This document shows positions 47,426 through 56,087 of a stretch of 64,000 bases of DNA, in pieces; position 1 is the stretch's first letter, and each line of letters starts with the position of its first letter. The notes beneath the pieces are model-generated. The model did no database searches, was not told where the DNA came from, and was given only the letters and a program-made list of their open reading frames with translations. A program made the translations under genes and the position numbers. The DNA comes from an uncultured Odoribacter sp. GTDB lineage: Bacteria > Bacteroidota > Bacteroidia > Bacteroidales > Marinifilaceae. The DNA lies in the NCBI GenBank assembly GCA_910578105.1, contig CAJTPD010000005.1, positions 139,096 through 203,095 of the forward strand. Direction: 5' to 3'.

Positions 47426-48334
47426 ATGTTTCTAGAACAAGCCTACTCCGGAAAAAATCAATGGTATCTGTACATATTCTCCCTCCTGTTCATTTTTATG
47501 ACAACACAAATCGGTAGCCTTCCCCTCGTGGGATACATGCTCCGGGAAAATCCGGACATTTTGCAAACGGGAGACATCTCTGCGGCCACCGGGACCAACA
47601 CCGGCCTGGCTCTTTCACTGTTCAGCTTCGTTGCCGGATTCTTTGCGATTTTCTACTGTGTAAAATACATACACCGTAAACAACCAACATCCATTGTAAC
47701 TTCCCGCCAAAAAACAGACTGGGGAAGAATCTTCTTCGCTGCCGGAATCTGGGGAATACTTTCCCTTGCAACTCTGCTCATTCCGCTTTTTACCAGCAAC
47801 TCTCCGGACATCATACTCCGGTTCGAACCCCTCAACTTTTTCATACTGGTGCTCATCTCACTGCTCTTATTTCCTTTTCAAACCTCCTTCGAAGAACTGC
47901 TCTTCCGGGGATACCTGATGCAATGGACCGCATACCTCTTTAAATACCGATGGGTTGCCATCCTGATAACCGGCACTCTGTTCGGCCTCATGCACGGAGC
48001 CAATCCCGAAGTAAAAGAATTCGGCATATGGATAACCATCCCCCAATACATCCTGATGGGACTCATCCTGGGATATGTAACCGTCAAAGACGACGGTACG
48101 GAATTAGCACTGGGACTGCACATGGCCAACAACATTCTGGCCGCAATTACCATTACTTCAGACTCTTCCGCTTTACAAACCCACGCACTGTTCAAAAACC
48201 TTCATCCCGTAGCCTCCTGGACGGATACCCTCGTCATACTCATCATCGGAACCATTTTCATCTGGAGCTGCAACCGGAAATACCACTTTATGAACAAAAA
48301 TAATATCCGGGAAAAAATTCAAAACATATCATAA
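47426..48334 (+). CDS. CPBP-family intramembrane glutamic protease
   Basis: 302 aa, about eight transmembrane helices. Abi/CPBP motifs: FEELLFRGYLMQW (EExxxR), FGLMHGANP and HMANNIL. Rce1-like intramembrane protease fold. Starts 33 bp after ftsK and may be co-transcribed with it. Substrate unknown. Confidence 0.88.
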   Translation: MFLEQAYSGKNQWYLYIFSLLFIFMTTQIGSLPLVGYMLRENPDILQTGDISAATGTNTGLALSLFSFVAGFFAIFYCVKYIHRKQPTSIVTSRQKTDWGRIFFAAGIWGILSLATLLIPLFTSNSPDIILRFEPLNFFILVLISLLLFPFQTSFEELLFRGYLMQWTAYLFKYRWVAILITGTLFGLMHGANPEVKEFGIWITIPQYILMGLILGYVTVKDDGTELALGLHMANNILAAITITSDSSALQTHALFKNLHPVASWTDTLVILIIGTIFIWSCNRKYHFMNKNNIREKIQNIS

Positions 48335-48416
48335 AAAAACAAAGAAGAAATGTTATATTTTTCTTAAAACACACAGAAAATCCGAAAGAACTGACTATTT
48401 TCAGCACACAAATATT

Positions 48417-48424
48417 TAACTTTG
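48417..48424 (+). promoter_or_regulatory. -7 box TAACTTTG upstream of the C1 peptidase gene
   Basis: Exact TAnnTTTG match 60 nt before the start at 48485; no clear -33 TTTG. It excludes the in-frame upstream start at 48422 as the true start. Confidence 0.45.
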
Positions 48425-48484
48425 AAAGTTGTGCGAAACAAACACCAGATTATTTCTTTATTACACATAAAACAAATTTTAAAC

Positions 48485-49678
48485 ATGAAAAAACTCACCT
48501 TTTTAACCTTGGGCTTACTTATGGCTTTCACCACAATTTCCAACGCCCAGGAACAAAAAAAAGAAGATGAAGGTTACAAATTCACAGAAATCAAACGCCT
48601 TCCGACAACCAGCGTTAAATCGCAAGACCGCGCAGGAACTTGCTGGTCTTGGTCAACCATCTCCTTCCTCGAATCAGAAATGATGCGCCTGGGAAAAGAC
48701 TCTGTAAGCCTATCCCCGTTATACGTCGTATGGAACACTTACCACGGAAAAGGAGATAAATATGTACGCATGAACGGCCACGTAAACTTTGGACAGGGAG
48801 GAGCTTGTGCCGACGTAACCTGGGCCATCAAAAACTATGGCATCGTGCCCCTGGAACTCTATAGCGGACTGAATTACGGCGAAGATGTGCACGTACACGG
48901 AGAATTAGACGACGTGTTGAGAGGCTATGTAAACGCAGTCATCAAAAACTCAAACAAAAAATTAAGTACCGCATGGCAAAAAGGATACGATGCAGTGCTG
49001 GACGCTTACCTGGGTGCAAAACCCGAAAAATTCACCTGGAAAGGAAAAGAATACACGCCGAAGACTTTTACAACCGACGTCTGCGGATTAAACATGGATA
49101 ACTACATCAGTCTCACCTCTTTCACCCACCATCCTTTCTACACACAATTCGCCCTGGAAGTAGAAGACAACTGGATCGGCGAAACATCCTACAACATACC
49201 GCTGGATGAAATGATGGACGTACTGGACAAAGCCATCGACAAAGGCTATACCTTCGCCTGGGGCTCCGACGTATCAGAAGTCGGATTTACACGCGACGGC
49301 CTGGCTGTCGTTCCCGACATCAACGTCAAAGAAATGAGCGACGCGGAAATCGCCAAATGGGTCAAAATGCCAAAAGACAAACAACAAGCCGAAATCACCA
49401 AAAAACCCGGTAAAGAAAAAACAATTACCCAGGAACTGCGCCAAAAAGAATTTGATAACAAACTCACAACAGACGACCACGGAATGCATGTAGTAGGAAA
49501 AGCAGTCGACCAGATTGGAAACAAATACTTCATCGTTAAAAACTCATGGGGCAACTACGGAAAACACGGAGGATACCTTTACGCTTCCTATCCGTTTGTG
49601 GCATACAAAACAACCTCAGTTATGATCCACAAAGATGCACTGCCCAAAGACCTGAAAAAGAAACTGGGAATAAAATAA
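48485..49678 (+). CDS. exported C1-family cysteine peptidase (bleomycin hydrolase/aminopeptidase C-like)
   Basis: 397 aa from ATG 48485 (MKKLTFLTLG). Signal peptide (1-20, cleaved after ISNA). Catalytic residues in family order: oxyanion Gln and Cys in SQDRAGTCWSWS, His in DDHGMHVVG, Asn in IVKNSWGNYGKHGGY. Unlike cytosolic PepC/BLMH it is exported, as is usual for the Bacteroidales members. A lysine-rich loop (about 290-330) precedes the His motif. Probably trims peptides in the periplasm or at the surface. A strong terminator follows. Confidence 0.92.
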   Translation: MKKLTFLTLGLLMAFTTISNAQEQKKEDEGYKFTEIKRLPTTSVKSQDRAGTCWSWSTISFLESEMMRLGKDSVSLSPLYVVWNTYHGKGDKYVRMNGHVNFGQGGACADVTWAIKNYGIVPLELYSGLNYGEDVHVHGELDDVLRGYVNAVIKNSNKKLSTAWQKGYDAVLDAYLGAKPEKFTWKGKEYTPKTFTTDVCGLNMDNYISLTSFTHHPFYTQFALEVEDNWIGETSYNIPLDEMMDVLDKAIDKGYTFAWGSDVSEVGFTRDGLAVVPDINVKEMSDAEIAKWVKMPKDKQQAEITKKPGKEKTITQELRQKEFDNKLTTDDHGMHVVGKAVDQIGNKYFIVKNSWGNYGKHGGYLYASYPFVAYKTTSVMIHKDALPKDLKKKLGIK

Positions 49679-49708
49679 CAAAACAACCAAAACAAAAAAG
49701 AAGTTGTC

Positions 49709-49741
49709 CAAAAGAAGTTGTTCGGACAACTTCTTTTTTTT
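49709..49741 (+). terminator. intrinsic terminator of the C1 peptidase gene
   Basis: AAGAAGTTGT (49712-49721 region) pairs with ACAACTTCTT around a TCGG-type tetraloop, followed by a run of eight or more T. The most canonical terminator of the window. Confidence 0.88.
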
Positions 49742-49795
49742 ATCTCCCACCTCCAAATTTCCAAATACCCAGCCTCTACATTGCCACATTTTTCC

Positions 49796-49803
49796 TAAAT
49801 TTG
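49796..49803 (+). promoter_or_regulatory. -7 box TAAATTTG of fprA
   Basis: Exact match to TAnnTTTG, 38 nt before the fprA ATG and just downstream of the preceding terminator. Confidence 0.5.
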
Positions 49804-49840
49804 TACACATTTAAATCAACAAACCCAAAACATAACCAAT

Positions 49841-51034
49841 ATGAACAACACTATAGCAATCAAAGAAAATATCTATTGGATCGGAGTAAACGACCGCAGA
49901 ACCCACATCTTCGAAAACTACTGGCCCCTCCCAAAAGGAGTCGCATACAACTCATACGTCATCATCGATGAAAAAATCGTAGTAATAGACACGGTAGAAC
50001 GCAGCCACATGGACGACTACCTCGAAAACCTCCGGACAGTACTACAAGGACGCCCTGTAGACTACCTCATCATCAACCACATGGAACCCGACCACTCCGG
50101 TTCCATTAAAGCCCTGCTTTGCCACTACCCCGAACTGACCATTATAGGAAATGCCAAAACATTTCCCATGCTCCAAAACTACTACGGCATACACAACAAC
50201 CTACTGGAAGTAAAAGAAGGAGACAGCCTTGCCATTGGAAAAAGAACCCTGAATTTCTACATGGTCCCCATGCTCCACTGGCCTGAAACAATGGTCACCT
50301 ATATCCCGGGAGACAATATAATTTTCAGCGGAGACATATTCGGAGCATTCGGGACGTTGGATGGCGGTATTTTTGATGATCAGTCAGATTTGGATTATTT
50401 GGAGGAGGAGATTAGCCGTTATTATTCCAATATTGTCGGTAAGTATGGTATACCTGCCCAAACAGCACTGAAAAAACTGGGGACACTGCCCTTGAACATG
50501 CTCTGCGCCACCCACGGCCCCATTTGGCGGTCACACATCAGCGACATCATCGCCAAATACGACAAATGGAGCAAATACGAAACCGACGAAGGAGTAATCA
50601 TCGCATTCAGCAGCATGTACGGACACACCGAACAAATGGCAGACACAATCGGACGCTTCCTCGCAGAAAAAGGAATCAAAAAAATCCGGATCCACGACAC
50701 ATCCAAAACCCACCCATCCTACATCATCAACGACATCTTCCGCTACAAAGGAGTCATCCTCGGCAGCTGTGCATACAACGGAGGAATATTCCCTACCATG
50801 GAAACCCTGCTCAATGAACTGGAAAACATGGGAATTAAAAACCACTACCTGGCCTACTTTGCAAACAAAACCTGGGGAGGAGGAGCCATACCGCGCTTCA
50901 AAACCTTCGCCGAAAAAATAAAATGGGAAATAATTGCCGAACCCAGCGAAGCAACAGGAACCATGAAACCATCGGACATGGAACAATGCCAAACAATTGC
51001 CCAAGCCATGGCCAAAAAACTAAAAACAAACTGA
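49841..51034 (+). CDS. fprA: flavodiiron protein (A-type flavoprotein), O2/NO reductase
   Basis: 397 aa. N-terminal metallo-beta-lactamase-like diiron domain (1-250) with ligands H80-x-E82-x-D84-H85 (NHMEPDHSGS), then MLHWPETM, FSGDIFGAFG and ATHGPIW, and a C-terminal flavodoxin domain (about 255-395; SMYGHTEQMAD for FMN). It reduces O2 to water or NO to N2O, protecting anaerobes. A stretch at about 50350-50455 has T/G-rich codons unlike the A/C-rich rest of the gene. The TGA stop (51032-51034) is the first three bases of a copy of the 29-bp repeat unit. Confidence 0.95.
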   Translation: MNNTIAIKENIYWIGVNDRRTHIFENYWPLPKGVAYNSYVIIDEKIVVIDTVERSHMDDYLENLRTVLQGRPVDYLIINHMEPDHSGSIKALLCHYPELTIIGNAKTFPMLQNYYGIHNNLLEVKEGDSLAIGKRTLNFYMVPMLHWPETMVTYIPGDNIIFSGDIFGAFGTLDGGIFDDQSDLDYLEEEISRYYSNIVGKYGIPAQTALKKLGTLPLNMLCATHGPIWRSHISDIIAKYDKWSKYETDEGVIIAFSSMYGHTEQMADTIGRFLAEKGIKKIRIHDTSKTHPSYIINDIFRYKGVILGSCAYNGGIFPTMETLLNELENMGIKNHYLAYFANKTWGGGAIPRFKTFAEKIKWEIIAEPSEATGTMKPSDMEQCQTIAQAMAKKLKTN

Positions 51035-51060
51035 CACAAAAGAACGGGGCTTTCGTATCA
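51032..51060. repeat. 29-bp TGA-ended unit, degenerate
   Basis: Begins TGACACAAAA and ends GTATCA, with a core ACGGGG in register. It supplies the stop codon of fprA. It diverges from the consensus at several core positions. Confidence 0.65.
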
Positions 51061-51237
51061 CCACACTATCTCCTCCAACCCTTTACTGCAGAAATAGGCA
51101 TTCGCCTTACTGAAATGACGGCATCCGAAAAAACCGAAGCCGGCAGATAAAAGGGAAGGATGCGGGACGGTAAGCACACAATGCCGATACCACATTTAAC
51201 CACACGATAAATTTACAAAAAAATCCAAAAAACAAAA

Positions 51238-51266
51238 TGACACAAAAGCCCCGTCCCCATGTGTCA
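51238..51266. repeat. 29-bp TGA-ended unit, single copy
   Basis: TGACACAAAAGCCCCG onward to ATGTGTCA. Its right edge (51264-51266, TCA on the plus strand) is the TGA stop of the minus-strand antiporter gene. Between this unit and 51060 no gene is seen. Confidence 0.9.
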
Positions 51267-53492
51267 TTGCCGCACAACCAACAGAGAGGGCAAACGACTG
51301 AACAAAAGAGGATTGTGGGAAAGGGTCAGACAACTCCCATAACTCAGCACCAGCAGACTGTCCGGCTGGTAAAGCATCAGATTATCCTTCAACGGGACAT
51401 CCGCCAGAAAACGACACGGCTCGGCAGCAACCAACTCCTCCACCTTTTGCCGCACCAAAGGCGTCGCCGACTCCCCCGCCAGAAAACAAATACGGATACG
51501 AACCGCCTCCCCCGTAAAATATCCCCGCATATAAGAAAGAAAATCCAAATCCGCCTCCCCATCCAGAAACAGGAAAAATTGCTTTGCCGCCACCCGCGAC
51601 CGATTTACAAAAATCGCAACACTACTCTCCGTATTCTCAATCACAGGCTGCAACTTATCCCGGAACAACTCCCCAGGCAAACGGAGAGAATGACGCTGCA
51701 ACTTCTGCAACAGACGCCGTACCGGAATCTTCCCCCCGCACCAGCCGGAAAAATGCTCCTGCATAAACTGAGGCCCCGCCCCCAGCAACAATAAATCGGC
51801 CCTTTCGCTCTTCGCCAGCTTACCTATATCATGCACCAGCCGGTCCGTCACCTGATACCGCTTATCCACCTGCAAATTCAAACGCCGGGCCTCACGGTTC
51901 AGAGGCTTAAAACTATTCCGGGCATACTGCCCCGCCTTCACCGGATTCAAATCCGTGCCAACAGTATAATGCACGGCAACAATAGCAGCATCCGCTACCC
52001 TTTTCCCAAGCAAGCGCGCTGCCAGTGCCAGCAAATTCTGACCACTCTCGGGACGTCCGAATGACAGCAACACCTTCAGCCGGGCCGACGCCACACCGCT
52101 TTTCCCGAAAATCCGTTCAAACAACTTCAGCAAAGGAGTCGTCATAAACGTCGTCGTCAACGCCATCAATATCAATATGACAAACACCTCCGGAGGCAAC
52201 ACCCCCATTTCATACCCGATATTCAAAGCCACCAGCTCCATCAGCCCCCGCGTATTCATCAGCGTCCCCACCATAAAACTATCCTTCCACGACTCCCCGA
52301 CCAACCGCGCTGCCAGCGTACAACCGCCCAACTTCCCCAATATCGCCACAAAAATCAGCAATACGCAGACACCCCACAACTGAGGCGTATTAATCAGCCC
52401 GATTTCCGTCCGAAGCCCGGTAAAAGCAAAAAACAAAGGCAGGAAAAACACCAAAGCCACATCCTCCACCTTCTCCATCATCACCCGGCGGAAACCACTG
52501 TTTGCCGGCATAATCACCCCCGCCATAAACGCCCCGAAAAGAGCATGTATACCAATAATCTCCGTCGTCACAGCCGAAACAATCAGCACCAGAAATATAA
52601 ACCCGACAAAACTCTTATTGATAACCTCCGCATGCGCATACGTCCTCCCGATTTTAGCCAGAAAAGGACGCACAAAAACAAACATAACAAGAATAAACAC
52701 CACCGTCAGTCCCACAGTATACAAAGCACTCAGAAAAGTGCCCGCCTTAGCCACCGCAATAACCACCGCCAGCAAACACCACGCCGTCACATCATCATTG
52801 GCAGCCGAAGCAATCGCCAATACCCCGGTAGGCGTCCGGGTCATATTCCGCTCCTGAATAATACGCGCCAACACAGGAAAAGCCGTAATACTCATCGAAA
52901 TGCCGATAAACAAAGCAAAAGGCAAAAAAGCCGTCGACCCGGCCGCATACTCCTCATAAACCCAAAACGACGCCACAATCCCCAGAAAAAAAGGCACAAT
53001 AATCCCGGCATGACTGATAACCAGCGTTTCATTCATCTTATTCCTCAGCATAGAAAAATCAACATCCATCCCGATGACAAACATAAAAAGCACCAACCCT
53101 ATCTGGCTCAGCAACTCCAGATTCATCAGCGAATCCTCCGGAAACAAACCACGGAAAAGGTCCGGAAAAAACAACCCCAACACCGACGGCCCCAACACAA
53201 TCCCCGCCACAATCTCACCAATCACCCCCGGCTGACCGATAAACCGGAACACCCCGGAAAACAACCGGACCGTAAGCAATATCACAATAATCTGAAACAA
53301 CAGAACCGTAAGCGAACCCCGGAGATTATTCAGAATAACACTCTTAAACATCCCGAAAGCCCCCTCCCGGAGCTGCCCCGCCACAGCATGCGCAGAAAAC
53401 CTCTCCCCCGTCTGCAAGGCCACATAAATCAGCCCCCCGAAAACAAGGAGCATCAACACATAAATACCATAATTTTTCTTATTCCTTTTCAT
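51264..53492 (-). CDS. CPA2-type cation:proton antiporter with C-terminal USP-like domain
   Basis: 742 aa. An N-terminal membrane helix (about 10-27) precedes a Na+/H+ exchanger domain of 12-13 helices (about 55-450) with VLGPSVLGLFFPDLF and ANDDVTAWCLLAVV, the latter carrying the ion-binding Asp pair. A soluble C-terminal domain (about 470-742) resembles tandem universal-stress-protein modules. Expected to exchange Na+ or K+ for H+. It is bounded by a 29-bp unit on each side, and its stop lies in the left one. Confidence 0.9.
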   Translation of the reverse strand: MKRNKKNYGIYVLMLLVFGGLIYVALQTGERFSAHAVAGQLREGAFGMFKSVILNNLRGSLTVLLFQIIVILLTVRLFSGVFRFIGQPGVIGEIVAGIVLGPSVLGLFFPDLFRGLFPEDSLMNLELLSQIGLVLFMFVIGMDVDFSMLRNKMNETLVISHAGIIVPFFLGIVASFWVYEEYAAGSTAFLPFALFIGISMSITAFPVLARIIQERNMTRTPTGVLAIASAANDDVTAWCLLAVVIAVAKAGTFLSALYTVGLTVVFILVMFVFVRPFLAKIGRTYAHAEVINKSFVGFIFLVLIVSAVTTEIIGIHALFGAFMAGVIMPANSGFRRVMMEKVEDVALVFFLPLFFAFTGLRTEIGLINTPQLWGVCVLLIFVAILGKLGGCTLAARLVGESWKDSFMVGTLMNTRGLMELVALNIGYEMGVLPPEVFVILILMALTTTFMTTPLLKLFERIFGKSGVASARLKVLLSFGRPESGQNLLALAARLLGKRVADAAIVAVHYTVGTDLNPVKAGQYARNSFKPLNREARRLNLQVDKRYQVTDRLVHDIGKLAKSERADLLLLGAGPQFMQEHFSGWCGGKIPVRRLLQKLQRHSLRLPGELFRDKLQPVIENTESSVAIFVNRSRVAAKQFFLFLDGEADLDFLSYMRGYFTGEAVRIRICFLAGESATPLVRQKVEELVAAEPCRFLADVPLKDNLMLYQPDSLLVLSYGSCLTLSHNPLLFSRLPSLLVVRQ

Positions 53493-53554
53493 AAATACAT
53501 ATCACCCATTATTTTCTGACTTTTAACGTAAAGAAAACAATTCGGTTTCCGGCA

Positions 53555-53583
53555 TGACACATGGGGACGGGGCATTTGCGTCA
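53555..53583. repeat. 29-bp TGA-ended unit, single copy
   Basis: TGACACATGGGGACGGGG onward to GCGTCA. The right edge (53581-53583) is the stop codon of the minus-strand AsmA-like gene. Confidence 0.9.
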
Positions 53584-55152
53584 TAACCCTACGGACTTTT
53601 TGAGGCCGGAAAATAAGGTTTTCCAAAGATAATTGAACTGCGAGCGGTAAGGGTCCCTTTCCGCCGAACCGCACACTTTGCGCTCGCCACCGGAACCGGG
53701 ATTGTTCTCCCTCACGATAAGCCCGTTGGCCAACGTGGTAAGAAATGAACGGGTTTCCAGATGCCCGTCCTTTTCCTTCATAATGCGGATGCGCAATTTT
53801 TCATACAGGAACAACACATCCGCATCCGCCCTCTGCGCATCCCCTTTCATGCTGAAAGTCATTCCTTCCACCCGGCCTGAGGCGATTTTTACTTTAGCCA
53901 AAGGCTCCGTCATCGGATTCAATGCCGCCAGATTCATGGCCCCCAGACGGCCCTCCACTTCAAAAAACGGATTCGAACGCCCGGCAGGCAAACGGAAAAC
54001 GGCCTGCATCTCCCCCTGATTCATCAACTTCCCTTTAGCCTTAACAGTAAAAGCAGTGCCCCGGTTTGTCAGCCCGTAAAACATCCCCTGCAAACCGTTA
54101 AATGTAATCCGCCCCGGAGCCGAACCGTGCTTCGCCAGCTCCAGGTATTCCACATCAGCATGCTGCAAGGCTATCCGCCGCACGGACAACGGAAACGGAA
54201 ACTCCTGCACCGACTGGTAAAACAGGCGTTTGACCCTGGGCGTCTGCTCTATCTGCCGGTTCTTAAAGTTCCGGACAGAGAGCTTTCCGAAAGAAAGGCT
54301 ATCCACGTCTATCCATCTCTCCGCCATAAACCGCCGCCAATCAACCCCGATCCCTTCCAGTCCCGCCGCCTCTATGCGGGTCCAGTCCGCATGCCCCGGC
54401 GACTTCCGGGCAAACTCATACATCCCGTACTGCGGCAGCAACCGGAACGCACCCACCGTGAAACGCTCCTCATCCCCCTGCCACCGTAAAGAATCCACTT
54501 CCAACAGGGAAGACCCCTCTGCAAAACGGCATTGAAAAGAAGACAACGCCAACTGAATATCCCCGCAGGCAAAAGGCCAGCCCTTTCCCGCCGGAAAGGT
54601 ACGGAACTCACCGTCCGTGACTTTCCCGGAAAAACCATTCAGGCGATAGTCCACAGAATCCCTGCCCTCTATCACCCGGCAATACATCCGGTCCAGCCGC
54701 ACACTGACAGTTTCAACCTCCACCTGCACCCCCGCCAGTGTCCGGGCCGCAGACCGTCCGCCCGGCCCCGGCTTCAATATATCAGCCGCCAACCGGGATA
54801 TTCCCGCATCCAATTCCCTGGCCCGCAGATAAAAAAGCGAATCTCTCTTGCGGAAATGCACCCCCCTGGCCCCCAAGCGGTCAAAATACCCTTCAACCCT
54901 TTTAAGAGGCCACCCGGAGCGACGCAAAGCCACCGTGTCCGAACTGATTTTCACCTCCTCCAGCCACAACGACCTGCCAATCAGCCGCAACGATACAGAA
55001 CCGATTTCCGCACGGACAGCCCCCCGGCTCACCTCCTCTACCTTCTTTTCCACGAAATACCGGATTTTTGCCTCCAAAAACCACTCTACAATGAAATAAA
55101 GCACCGTCAGTGCAAAAACAACATAAACCGTAACCCTGATACCCTTTCTCAT
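53581..55152 (-). CDS. AsmA-like (DUF748-like) envelope protein
   Basis: 523 aa from ATG 55152 (MRKGIRVTVYVV). One N-terminal membrane helix (about 5-24) followed by a long beta-rich periplasmic region with the pattern of AsmA/YhdP proteins: AEIGSVSLRLIGRSLWLEEVKI near the start and the C-terminal IASGRVEGMTFSMKGDAQRADADVLFLYEKLRI. Such proteins are proposed bridge-like lipid carriers between membranes. It is GC-rich compared with the genes to its left. It is divergent from the hydroxysteroid dehydrogenase gene, and its stop is part of a 29-bp unit. Confidence 0.75.
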   Translation of the reverse strand: MRKGIRVTVYVVFALTVLYFIVEWFLEAKIRYFVEKKVEEVSRGAVRAEIGSVSLRLIGRSLWLEEVKISSDTVALRRSGWPLKRVEGYFDRLGARGVHFRKRDSLFYLRARELDAGISRLAADILKPGPGGRSAARTLAGVQVEVETVSVRLDRMYCRVIEGRDSVDYRLNGFSGKVTDGEFRTFPAGKGWPFACGDIQLALSSFQCRFAEGSSLLEVDSLRWQGDEERFTVGAFRLLPQYGMYEFARKSPGHADWTRIEAAGLEGIGVDWRRFMAERWIDVDSLSFGKLSVRNFKNRQIEQTPRVKRLFYQSVQEFPFPLSVRRIALQHADVEYLELAKHGSAPGRITFNGLQGMFYGLTNRGTAFTVKAKGKLMNQGEMQAVFRLPAGRSNPFFEVEGRLGAMNLAALNPMTEPLAKVKIASGRVEGMTFSMKGDAQRADADVLFLYEKLRIRIMKEKDGHLETRSFLTTLANGLIVRENNPGSGGERKVCGSAERDPYRSQFNYLWKTLFSGLKKSVGL

Positions 55153-55287
55153 TTCATCTCCGTTTTTCCTTACAAACGGGAAACGGCACAAGAAGTTACG
55201 CGCCCGGCCCCGTCCAACCCGTCAAACCTCCCCTCCATTCAAACCATTTCCCCGCCACATCGTTATAAAAGAAAACAACAAACGAAA

Positions 55288-56076
55288 ATGTACAGATTCA
55301 AAAACAAAGTCATCCTCATCACAGGAGCCGCTTCCGGCATCGGGGAAGCCACCACCCGGCGCATCACCTCGGAAGGCGGCACAGTAGTCATGGCAGATTT
55401 TGCCAGGGAAAAAAACGAACTCCTGGCCAGGGAACTGAAAGCGGGAAAAGCAGAAGTTTTTCCGGTCTATTTCTCAGCAGAAGACCTGGAAAGCTGCCGG
55501 AGCCTGATAGAACAGACGCTGGATAAATACGGACGGATAGACGTCCTGGTCAACAACGTGGGTGGCACCGACCTGCAACGCGACACAGACATCGGAACCC
55601 TCGACATCACATTTTTCGACCGGGCTTTCCACCTCAACCTGCGTTCCGCCATCTGCCTGAGCCAGCTCGCCATCCCCGCCATGCTCCGGCAAAAAGGGGG
55701 AAATATCGTCAACATCGCCTCCATCGGAGGATTCACCGGAGATTTCAGAGGCACTTACTACGGCACATCCAAAGCGGCACTTATCAACCTGACCCGCTAC
55801 ATCGCCACCCAAACAGGGCGTCACAACATCCGCTGCAACGCCGTTGCGCCGGGACTTGTGCTGACACCCGCCGCACTGAAAAACCTGCCGGAAGAAACAC
55901 GCAGGACATTCGAACGTCACAATGCCCTCCCCTATCTGGGAGAACCGCAGGACATCGCCTCCGCCGTAGCCTTCCTCGCCTCCGAAGACGCCCGGTACAT
56001 CACCGGACAGACCCTGACCGCCGACGGGGGGCTGACCATCCACAATCCAACCATAGCAGATTTTACAAACCATTAA
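55288..56076 (+). CDS. hdhA: 7alpha-hydroxysteroid dehydrogenase-like SDR
   Basis: 262 aa from ATG 55288 (MYRFKNKVILITGAASG); the frame stays open far upstream only because it is antisense to the AsmA-like gene. Classical SDR: TGAASGIG at 12-19, D37 after strand 2 (favours NAD), NNVGG at 89-93, catalytic S145, Y158 and K162 (YYGTSK). The C-terminal ITGQTLTADGGLTIHNPT and the internal NIRCNAVAPGLVLTPAAL closely resemble the Bacteroides fragilis 7alpha-HSDH as I remember it. It is 11 bp upstream of the bile-salt-hydrolase-like gene, which supports oxidation of the 7-OH of bile acids. Confidence 0.85.
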   Translation: MYRFKNKVILITGAASGIGEATTRRITSEGGTVVMADFAREKNELLARELKAGKAEVFPVYFSAEDLESCRSLIEQTLDKYGRIDVLVNNVGGTDLQRDTDIGTLDITFFDRAFHLNLRSAICLSQLAIPAMLRQKGGNIVNIASIGGFTGDFRGTYYGTSKAALINLTRYIATQTGRHNIRCNAVAPGLVLTPAALKNLPEETRRTFERHNALPYLGEPQDIASAVAFLASEDARYITGQTLTADGGLTIHNPTIADFTNH

Positions 56077-56087
56077 ACACCATACCC

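Noticed and set aside
51061..51237. Possible decayed gene between fprA and the antiporter
   Set aside because: No frame of useful length and no recognisable motif; a GGGACGG-like string near 51173 is too short to call another repeat copy.
52545..53519. A 324-residue His/Asn/Arg-rich open frame opposite the antiporter gene
   Set aside because: Composition is that of a shadow frame of a membrane protein; the minus-strand antiporter has clear family motifs.
54532..55287. A long in-frame N-terminal extension of the hydroxysteroid dehydrogenase
   Set aside because: The extension is Pro/Arg-rich, antisense to the AsmA-like gene, and the SDR family begins at the ATG at 55288 right before the Rossmann fold.
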